DNA from: Acanthopleura granulata | Taxonomy: Eukaryota; Mollusca; Polyplacophora; Chitonida; Chitonidae | Direction of reading: 5' to 3' | Length of the DNA stretch: 64,000 bases | Assembly (NCBI GenBank): GCA_016165875.1 | Contig: JABBOT010000014.1 | Location: 15,730,931-15,794,930 of the forward strand | In this document: piece by piece, positions 54,866-64,000 of the stretch | Position numbering within the stretch: the stretch's first letter is position 1 | Layout of the letters: each line of letters starts with the position of its first letter | Program-made: the position numbers and the translations under genes | The notes under the pieces: model-generated | Told to the model about the DNA's origin: nothing | What the model saw: only the letters and a program-made list of their open reading frames with translations | Database searches by the model: none

Positions 54866-57800
54866 ATTTATATTTTATGATACAGGCCAATGGCCTTCAA
54901 ATATTTTATGACACCGTCGCCAGCAATGCTGTCAAACAAATCATATATGGAGTTTACTGTGTAGAATCTTTGCCGCACATGGGCAACGTCTAAACAGTCA
55001 ACCAGGATATGTTTGATGCCGAATTCAGCATCACATCCAACACACTCGGGAGCACTGCTCCCATCCAGGATAAAATTGTGTGTTAGACGAGAATGCCCAA
55101 CACGACATCTTGTTCAAACCACTTGGTCTCTATGAGACATACCCAGTGTATAAGAGTTATGGCCAATGACAGGGTGAATAGCGTGCAGTTTATTACACAC
55201 CTGCACGTCCCATTCATCCTGCCAAAGGCGAGCAATATACTTAAGAATGTTAGATTTAAAATCAGTATACGGGATTTTAACTTTTGATATGAATTTATTT
55301 AGGTCAGCCTTTGCCTCCCTGTCCACGACTGTGTTTCCATGGATACCAGTATGGCTTGGTATTCAACAGAATATAATATCTTTGCCTCTTTTAATCAATT
55401 TTCTATGTAAGGCTAAAATTTGCAGAATAAGCGGGTTTTTCAATTTATTATTCTGCATTGCAAAAAGGCAGGAGAGCGAGTCACTGCATACCATTGCCCT
55501 CTGGCCACGCTCAGAGGAAACATATGATAAGGCCAGGAGTATAGCCCTGGCTTCTGCAGAAAAGATACACGATGAAGACGGAAGACGAAGAAAAGAGACC
55601 CGCTGTTGTAAGACAGCCGCAGCCGCAACCCTGTCCCCATCCTTCGACCCATCAGTGTATATAAATTTATAATATGGATAATTAGCCTTAATTTCAGCAA
55701 AAGCTTGCTGAATTATAAGAAGATTTGTATTCGATTTATTATGTTGGCGTAGAGCAAATATTAGTTTAGGTTGTGGAAGAAGCCAGGGAGGAGACTCCGG
55801 TAAAGATACCGGAGCTATCTCCTCTAGCTTGATGTTAGCTTCCACAACATGGTCCCGTATACGAAGACCAAACAAGACCAATCTTGTTAGGACATTTAGT
55901 ATATTTGTCTACATATGATGAATTGAAAACACAGTCGTAGGCAGGGTTTGTTGGGTGAGCTTTAAGCTTTGTTGCATATTGAAGGCTGAGTTTAATACGT
56001 CGGTCATGTAAAGAAGGCTGAGCCTCAGACCTTGGTGATGGACCAGATCCAACATTTTAAGATATGATTTCTTAGCGGAACCATAAATGATGGACCCATA
56101 GTCCAATTTAGACCTCACCAGAGAACGATATAAATTAAGTAAAACAGATCGGTCAGCACCTCAATCGGTGCTAGACACGACCTGAATTATATCCAGAGCC
56201 TTTATGCATTTAGCTTTAAGCGTTTTTATGTGAGGTATAAAAGATAGTTTACTATCGAATATAACTCCTAAAAATTTATTTTCCCCAACAATCTTCACTG
56301 GTTCACCACAAAATTTAAGCTCAGGGTCTAGATGAAGTTTGCGTTTATTACAGAAATGCATACCGACGGTTTTAGAAGTAGAAAATCTAAAACCATTGGT
56401 AACTGCCCATTTCTCGATCTTATTGAGACAAAGCTGCAGTTGCCGCTCGATGTTATTCATATTTTTGGCCCGGTAGCATGTCAGAAAATCATCTACATAT
56501 AAACAACCCTCGATTCCAGATGTTAATGTTTGGGCCAAGCTATTCATTTTTATGCTGAACAGTGTTGTTGAAAGGATGCTGCCCTGGGGTACACCCATCT
56601 CTTGCTCATAAGTGTCCGAAAGAGTGGACCCCACCCGTACCTTAAACTGACGATTGGATAAAAATTTGGATATAAATATAGGTAATCGACCTTTAAGGCC
56701 CATATCCGCGAGGTCTTTTAAAATGCCATATTTCCATGTGGTGTAGTAGGCCTTTTCAAGGTCAAAAATATTGACACCACATGTTCATTATTAATAAAAC
56801 CATCGCGAATAAAACTTTCAAGTCGAACAAGGTGATCCACTGTGGATCTACCTTGACGAAAACCACATTGGATATTGGATAGTAACTTGTTGGTTTCAAG
56901 AAACCAAACAAGTCTATCATTTATCATCCGTTCCATAGTCTTACAGACGCAACTGGTAAGAGCTATGAGACGGTAATTATTTGGATCAGTATGATCCTTA
57001 CCCGGTTTGGGAACCGGGATAATACATGCCCCACTCCATGAGGGTGGAAAATTACCAGTTATCCAAATATCGTTCAATAAGTCCAAGAAAGTCTCGAGTG
57101 GTTCAGCTGGTAAATGGTTCAGAAATTTATAATATACGTTACCAGGACCACATGCAGTATCATGTGCCTTTTTCAATGCAGTTCTTAGTTCATCGATATT
57201 AAAAGGACAAGTATAATCTTCTAAATTTTTAGAAGAAAAGGACAATTTAATGTTCTCTTTCTGGATTTGGATGTGTTGAAAATCTGAAGTATCAATCTCA
57301 GAAGAAGATTTTTTCGAAATTGACTCCTCTAATTTATTTGCGATATCTGATGGAGAAGTTAGTATCTTATCTCCATCTTTCAAGTGCTGGACTTTTGCTT
57401 TATTATTTTTGCCCTTAAATTTCTGAACCATATTCCAGACTTTACGCATAGGTGTTTAGGACGTAATGCCTGAAACGAAGTTCCGCCAACAAAATCGTCT
57501 CTTGGACTTCAGTAATCGGCAAGCCTTAGCTCCAAGAATACTAACCTGCTTTAAAACATTATCAGTAGGACAATGATTAAATATACGTTCGGATTTTTTA
57601 CGGTCCTTCATGGCTTTACGACAGTCATTATCGTACCAGGGTTTACTTTTGGATTTTGGACTAGTCGAGGTCTTTGGGATAGATCTATCTGCAGCTCGTA
57701 AAATAAGATAATTCAATTTTAATATGGGATTATTTGCTGCATTGAGAGTCTGTGGAGTGATATCAGGCTCACAGAAAATCTCAAATGCCATCCAATCTGC

Positions 57801-58506
57801 TTTATCGAACTTCCACCTAGCTACACGTTCTAAAGAATTAGAAGTGAGATGTTCTAGGATAATAGGAAAGTGGTCACTACCACAAAGATCCTCATGCACG
57901 CTCCAAGAAAAATCCGGGAGAAGTGATGGATCGCTGATAGTGAGATCGATAGCAGAATAAATGCCATTACCCGTATGTAAATGAGTATTAGAACCATCAT
58001 TGAAATAACACAGTTCCTTCTTGGTTAAAAAATCTTCTACCACCTTGCCCTTATTATTTATGTTGTTACTTCCCGATAAGGGGTTATGGGAATTAAAATC
58101 GCCCATTATTATGAACGGTGTAGGTAATTGTTCTTTCAAATTATGCAACTGTAAAGCTGACAAAGAAGTGTTCAGAGGAATATAAACCGAACACAATGTG
58201 ATTGTCTTAGACAATGAAACACGAACGGCCACAGCCTGGAGCTGTGTATCCAGAGCAACAAGACTGTGGATAATATTATTATTTATGAAGATAGAGGATC
58301 CGCCTGCAGCTCGCTCTTCTTCGTGACAAAATGTACTATAAGGTGAATAATTTTTGAGAGTTATTTTATGTTTGTCAGATGTCTTCAGGTAAGTTTCCTG
58401 AAGACAAAGGGCAATAGGATTTAATGATTGGACCAGCTGTGTTATTTTAATAAAATTAACCCTAAGACCTCGACAATTCCACTGTATAATTTTGTCGTAT
58501 GTAGAG
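54866..58506 (-). pseudogene. LINE copy 5 ORF2, broken
   Basis: Endonuclease (58506-57456) with QWNCRG, CLQET, GDFNSHN and GSDHFPI intact, but the start codon is ATC instead of ATG. A TAA at 57453-57455 breaks the linker. Reverse transcriptase (57449-56161, one frameshift near 56770) has VPQGSILS and YVDDFLTCY. RNase H (55881-55363) is identical in protein to copy 4 over 172 codons and ends at the same TGA. A further shared TGA lies near 55112. Relative to copy 4 it lacks 57 bp between two aaggctg-type direct repeats (near 56020). Confidence 0.9.
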
Positions 58507-58639
58507 ATTGCGGAGGGAGGTGTATAGGAGATTTGTCTTTATGTTTGGACCGAGGACAACCCTTCCTTGGAGATCGGTTGCAAGATCTCACTGGTGCGGG
58601 TGATGTATCCATCACATCCGTATCTGATATTGAAGGGAC

Positions 58640-59275
58640 AACGTTCTAAAACGATCCAAACTTGTTAAATGTTTGGACAGGATCTCGAGTGGCCTTAGAC
58701 AGACGATGGGCCACTCGGTTTACTGGTTTTAATATTACTACTTGGAGGTGTACTTTTGGACTTGTTTTTGTCATTATGATTTTTAGAGGGCTGAGGTTCA
58801 GGTTTATCAGTTTGTTTTGCATTGTTTACTGGTTTTATTTCTTGTACTGAGGTGGTCTGGGTTGAACAAGAGTTCCGGACAGGTTGAGCTGAAGGTTCAA
58901 AGGAGATCGAGTTAGGTTTGTCGTTTCCAATATGCCAAGTCAAGGAAGTTTGAGTTGCAACAGATGTTGCAGTTCGCTTGACTACATTGGCAAACGAAGT
59001 CTGCGTTGACGTACTCGAAAGCGATGCCAATTTGCGGGCCTCTTGATAGGAAATGTTGTTTTTAGTTTTTAAATCGATTATTTGCTTTTCTGTAATGAAA
59101 AAAGACAGTCTTTAGATTAGGCCATGTGATCTCGGCCGCAACTGCAGCACTTAACTGTGCTGCTGCAGTCAAACCATCATGACCTTTACTGGCGCATCGG
59201 AAACAAACCAGTTTATTTTTACATTGGCCTTTGCCGTGACCACATTTTCACGTTGACAACTGTTCAGGGTATTGT
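58640..59275 (-). pseudogene. LINE copy 5 ORF1 fragment
   Basis: C-terminal part of ORF1: the Ser/Thr/Pro/Lys-rich tail (59030-58695), knuckles 2 and 3 with frameshifts, then a deletion removing knuckle 1 and most of the N-terminal half, leaving only a short upstream block. Confidence 0.75.
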
Positions 59276-59284
59276 GAGGTTGAC

Positions 59285-59984
59285 AATATATAAATCTCTC
59301 TGACAATTGTGTAGTCAGGCTGAAGGAAGCACAGGGGTTGTTTGATTTACTGTTACTACTTTCGAGGATTCATAGTGCTAAGACATTGCCTTGGCAGAAA
59401 GCATTATGGCTAAGGCAAGTTGCTAATTTATCTCTTCTGGTAGGCTGGTTTATAGTTGCAGCTCCACAGGAGTTACGAGAAAACCTTTCACTTAACCCGT
59501 TACTCGTATCAAATGTGATCATTTTTCTCAAATAGGTGGCTTAGGGAAGTATAGCTCATCAACTGTGGTGATGTTTGATAATTAGAATGTCTTACCACCT
59601 GGTTGCAACGTCGATGGATTAAGAAGTATAACGTCCTCTTTGATATTTATATTTCAAATGTTATCAAATATAAACCCATTTAAAAGAGCTGTGTGTCTTT
59701 TGATATCTGTGTGAAGTGCTTCGTCATACCGTTAGTCCATGGATATGCGCAATCTTGGCGAAATCCTATATCCCAATAGTATATTTTGTCGAATTCTTTT
59801 CTTTTGTGATGATATTCTATTTCTAATATATTTTACATTTTTTAACCTTTAACCTCTAAGATATGCATGACTTGGAAAAACCTTTACCGTTACTTCCGGG
59901 AACGGATTTCAGACGAACGAAGGGAAAAAATGCATAAAAATGTGTTTGCTGATTGTCAGCACAAAGGCTGGCAATAAATAAATG
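59285..59984 (+). repeat. ~690-bp repeat, unit B
   Basis: Complete unit: gacaattgtgtagtcaggct, ttgcagctccacaggagtta, tcatcaactgtggtga, tttgatatctgtgtgaa, taagatatgca. In this unit the donor-like string is damaged (aaggcaagttgc). Unit C follows directly, 689 bp away. Confidence 0.75.
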
Positions 59985-60290
59985 TCACTGGCGATTGTGT
60001 AGTTAGGTTGAAGAGAGCATAGGGGTTGTTGGACTTACTTCTACGTGAAGTGGCCTTACTACTTTTGAGGATTCATGGGGCTCCGACATAGCCATATTGC
60101 TTCCTACCAAGGCAAAGGTAAGTTGCTAATTCATCTCTTCTGGTAAACTAGTTCATAGTTGCAGCTCCACAGGAGTTACGAGAAACCGTTTCACTTAACC
60201 CGTTATTTATGCCTAATGTGATCACTTTTCTACAGAGGTGGCTGGGGAAGAATAACCCATCAGCTGTAATGAAGTTTGGTAATTAATCAG
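59985..60290 (+). repeat. ~690-bp repeat, unit C, interrupted by LINE copy 6
   Basis: First 300 bp of a unit in tandem with unit B: gcgattgtgtagttaggttg, gctccgacatagccat, ccaaggcaaaggtaagttgc, ttgcagctccacaggagtta, ttcacttaacccgttattta. It ends at the 3' tail of LINE copy 6. Confidence 0.75.
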
Positions 60291-60535
60291 GACATGGAAT
60301 GAATGAATTAATGAGTATGGATTAACGCCACATCGGCAATATCTCAGCCATATCGTGGCGAGAACAAGGTGGAACCACGAGACAGTTCAAGTTTTCGATA
60401 GTAACATGAGAACATTAAAAATAAACCAAAAAGGCACGGACATGATTAAAATCAGGTAAGAAAAACCAAAACAGCTAAAACTCGAAAACCAGCATATTAA
60501 GGAAGTTTTGTGACGAGTATTTATGAAAATAAAAT

Positions 60536-63345
60536 TTATATTTTATGATACAGGCCAATGGCCTTCAAATATTTTATGACACCGTCGCCAGCGATGCTGT
60601 CAAACAAATCATATATGGAGTTTACTGTGTAGAATCTTTGCCGCACATGGGCAAAGTCTAAACAGTCAACCAGGATATGTTTGATGCCGAATTCAGCACC
60701 ACATCCAACACACTCGGGAGCACTGCTCCCATCCAGGATAAAATTGTGTGTTAGACGAGAATGCCCAACACGGCATCTTGTTAAAACCACCTGCTCTCTA
60801 CGAGACCCAGTGTATAAGAGGTATGGTCAATGACAGGGTGAATAGCGTGCAGTTTATTACACACCTGCACGTCCCATTCATCCTGCCAAAGGCGAGCAAT
60901 ATACTTAAGAATGTTAGATTTAAAATCAGTATACGGGATTTTAACTTTTGATACGACTTCATTTAGGGCAGCCTTTGCCTCCCTGTCCACGACTGTGTTT
61001 CCATGGATACCAACAAGGCTTGGTATCCAACAGAATATAATATATCTGCCTCTTTCAATCAATTTTCTATGTAAGGCTAAAATTTGCAGAATAAGCGGGT
61101 TTCTAAATTTATTATTCTGCATTGCAAAAAGGCAGGAGAGCGAGTCACTGCATACCATTGCCCTCTGGCCACGCTCAGAGGAAACATATGATAAGGCCAG
61201 GAGTATAGCCCTGGCTTCTGCAGAAAAGATACACGATGAAGACGGAAGACGAAGAAAAGAGACCCGCTGTTGTAAGACAGCCGCAGCCGCAACCCTGTCC
61301 CCATCCTTCGACCCGTCAATGTATATAAATTGATAACATGGATAATTAGCCTTAATTTCAGCGAAAGCTTGTTGAATTATAAGAGGAATTGTTATGTTGG
61401 CGTAGAGCAAATATTAGTTTAGGTTGTGGAAGAAGCCAGGGAGGAGATTCCGGTAAAGATACCGGAGCTATCTCCTCTAGATTGATGTTAGATTCCACAA
61501 CATGGTCCCGTATACGAAGACCAAACAAGACCAATCTTGTTAGGACATTTAGTATATTTGTCTACATATGATGAATTGAAAACACAGTCGTAGGCAGGGA
61601 TTGTTGGGTGAGCTTTAAGCTTTGTTGCATTGAGGCTGAGCCTCAGACCTTGGTGACGGACCAGATCCAACATTTTAAGATATGATTTCTTAGCGGAACC
61701 ATAAATGATGGACCCATAGTCCAATTTAGACCTCACCAGAGAACGATATAAATTAAGTAAAACAGATCAGTGAGCACCTCAATCGGTGCTAGACACGACC
61801 TGAATTATATCCAGGGCCTTTACACATTTAGCTTTAAGCGGTTTTATGTGAGGTATAAAAGATAGTTTACTATCGAATATAACAACTAAAATTTATTTTC
61901 CCCAACAATCTTCACTGGTTCACCACAAAATTTAAGCTCAGGGTCTAGATGAAGTTTGCCTTTATTATAGAAATGCATACCGACGGTTTTAGAAGTAGAA
62001 AATCTAAAACCATTGGTAACTGCCCATTTCTCGATCTTACTGAAACAAAGCTGCAGTTGCCGCTCGATGTTATTCATATTTTTGGCCCGGTAGCATATCA
62101 GAAAATCAACTACATATAAACAACCCTCGGTTCCAGATGTTAATGTTTGGGCCAAGCTATTCATTTTTATGCTGAACAGTGTTGTTGAAAGGATGCTGCC
62201 CTGGGGTACACCCATCTCTTGCTCATAAGTGTCCGAAAGAGTGGACCTCATCCGTACCTTAAACTGACAATTTGATAAAAATTTGGATATAAATATAGGT
62301 AATCGACCTTTAAGGCCCATATCCGCGAGGTCTTTTAAAATGCCATATTTCCATGTGGTGTAGTAGGCCTTTTCAAGGTCAAAAAATATTGACACCACAT
62401 GTTCATTATTAATAAAACCATCGCGAATAAATCTTTCAAGTCGAACAAGGTGATCCACTGTGGATCTACCTTGACGAAAACCACATTGGATATTAGATAG
62501 TAACTTGTTGGTTTCAAGAAACCAAACAAGTCTATCATTCAACATCCGTTCCATTGTCTTACAGACCCAACTGGTAAGAGCTATGAGACGGTAATTATTT
62601 GGATCAGTATGATCCTTACCCGGTTTGGGAACCGGGATAATACATGCCTCCCTCCTTGAGGGTGGAAAATTACCAGTTATCCAAATATCGTTCAATAAGT
62701 CCAAGAGAGTCTCAAGTGGTTCAGCTGGTAAATGGTTCAGAAATTTATAACATACATTATCAGGACCACATGCAGTATGATGTGCCTTTCTCAGTGCAGT
62801 TTTTAGTTCATCGATATTAAAAGGACAAGTATAATCTTCTAAGTTTTTAGAAGAAAGGGGCAATTTCATTTTCTCCTTCTGGTTTTTGATATGCTGAAAT
62901 TCTGAAGAATAATTCTCAGAAGAAGATTTTTTAGAAATTGATTCCTCTAATTTATTAGCTATATCGGATGGAGAAGTTACTATGTTATTCTCCATCTTGC
63001 AAGTGCTGGACTTTTGCTTTGTTGTTTTTACCCTTAAGTTTCTGAACCATATTCCAGACTTTACGCATAGGTGTTTTGGACGTAATGCCTGAAACGAAGT
63101 TCCGCCAACAAGATCGTCTCTTGGACTTAAGTAATCGACCAGCCTTTCATTTTCTCCGTCTGGTTTTAAATATGCTGAAATTCTGAAGTATAATTCTCAG
63201 TAGAAGATTTTTTAGAAACTGATTCCGCTAATTTATTAGCTATATCGGATGGAGAAGTTAGTATCTTATCTCCATCTTTCAAGTGCGGGACTTTTGCTTT
63301 GTTATTTTTGCCCTTAAGTTTCTGAACCATATTGCAGACCTTACA
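60536..63345 (-). pseudogene. LINE copy 6 ORF2 without endonuclease
   Basis: RNase H (61410-60781) has all four acidic positions visible (IDGSKDG, SAEAR, SDSLS, VVDREAK) and an uninterrupted CWIPSLVGIHG. The reverse transcriptase is one open stretch of 369 codons (62995-61886) with VPQGSILS, but the catalytic box reads YVVDFLICY instead of YVDDFLICY, removing one essential Asp. The linker is present twice (63063-62866 and 63343-63147). A small deletion near 60805 shifts the frame between RNase H and the Cys tail. Confidence 0.9.
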
Positions 63346-63346
63346 C

Positions 63347-64000
63347 CCTGGTGCGGGTGATGTATCCATCACATCCGCATCTGATATTGAAGGGACAACG
63401 TCCTCGAACGATCCAACTTGTTAAATGTTTGGACAGGATCTCTAGTGGCCTTAGACAGACGTTCTGTTGGGCCACTCGGCTTACTGGTTTTAATATTACT
63501 ACTTGGTGTACTTTTGGACTTGTTTTTGTCATTATGATTTTTAGAGGGCTGAGGTTCAGGTTTATCAGTTTGTTTTTGCATTGTTTACTGGTTTTATTTC
63601 TTGTACTGAGGTGGTCTGGGTTGAACAAGAGTTCCGGACAGGTTGAGCTGAAGGTTCAAAGGAGATCGAGTTAGGTTTGTCGTTCCAATGGGCCAAGTCA
63701 AGGAAGTTTGAGTTGCAACAGATGTTGCAGCTCGCTTGACTACATTGGCAAACGAAGTCTGCGGTGGTACTCGAAAGTGAGGCCAATTTGCGGACTTCCT
63801 GATAAGAAATGTTGTTTTTAGTTCTTAAACTGATTAGTTGCTTTTCTTTAATGAAAAGAGAACAGTCCTTAGAGGAGGCCATGTGATCTCGGCCGCAATT
63901 GCAGCACTTAACTGTGCTGCTGCAGTCAAAACCATCATGACCTTCCTGCCGCATCGGAAACAAACCAGTTTATTTTTACATTGGCCTTTGCCATGACAAA
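63347..64000 (-). pseudogene. LINE copy 6 ORF1, partial at window edge
   Basis: C-terminal tail (63581-63369) and knuckle region (63963-63565). It keeps CCNCGRDHMASSKDC, with frameshifts between the tail and the knuckles. It joins the ORF2 linker at 63345-63350 through the endonuclease deletion. The remainder lies outside the window. Confidence 0.8.

Larger units (their letters stand above)
54698..59275 (-). mobile_element. LINE copy 5, both ends truncated
   Basis: Same order as copy 4, but it lacks the last ~70 bp of the 3' UTR and the (TTCA)n tail, starting abruptly at ggtggaaccacgagac. Its 5' end stops in ORF1 (about 59275) after an internal ORF1 deletion that joins the knuckle region to the distant block acaactgttcagggtattgt. 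Missing 3' sequence is unusual for a LINE and points to DNA-level rearrangement. It is closest to copy 4. Confidence 0.85.
60295..64000 (-). mobile_element. LINE copy 6, continues past the window
   Basis: 3' tail (gaatgaatgaattaatgagt) and UTR, ORF2 without its endonuclease, then ORF1 from about 63347 to the window end. The endonuclease is replaced by a second copy of the ORF2 linker, so ORF1 is joined directly to linker and reverse transcriptase. The three nonsense codons shared by copies 4 and 5 are absent here. Confidence 0.85.

Noticed and set aside
55247..55672. Plus-strand 141-codon frame, with relatives at 47098 and 60911
   Set aside because: Antisense of LINE RNase H; conserved because the LINE copies are similar.

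Overview
The window looks like nuclear DNA of a mollusc (gastropod or bivalve). It has spliced introns with GT/AG borders, many tRNA-derived SINEs of a type common in molluscs, five-kilobase non-LTR retrotransposons in several states of decay, a Penelope-like fragment, minisatellites, and one recognisable single-copy host gene. There is no bacterial gene organisation, no rRNA and no CRISPR.

Layout. 0.6-14.3 kb is a decayed Maverick/Polinton-type virus-like element, possibly two joined ones. A leftward block (6.1-0.6 kb) holds a large polymerase-helicase-HNH protein and two coiled-coil/membrane proteins. A rightward block (6.9-11.7 kb) holds an integrase with chromodomain, a membrane/Pro-Ser-Thr protein, an FtsK/HerA-type packaging ATPase, a basic proline-rich protein, a probable virion protein, a short basic ORF and a capsid-type protein. 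A leftward family B DNA polymerase (14.3-12.1 kb) ends the element and is split by a small tRNA-like insertion. Every gene carries stops, frameshifts or deletions, so this is a relic.

16.1-20.1 kb is a decayed I-superfamily LINE (copy 1). 20.3-25.9 kb is an intact-looking six-exon host gene on the minus strand. It encodes a 366-residue secreted protein with about nine 11-residue amphipathic repeats and a dibasic (RKRR) processing site. 26-42.5 kb is mostly non-coding: SINEs, a 60-bp minisatellite, a Penelope-like GIY-YIG fragment, 0.8-kb direct repeats and an 88-bp tandem repeat. 42.6-64 kb is dominated by copies 2-6 of the same LINE family. Copy 4 is full length (5.83 kb) with a 13-bp target-site duplication inside a 48-bp minisatellite. 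Copies 4 and 5 share three nonsense mutations. Copy 6 is a recombinant. A ~690-bp unit is repeated around copies 5 and 6.

Family assignments rest on motif recognition by eye; no database search was possible. Splice sites, frames, repeats and the target-site duplication were read directly from the bases.
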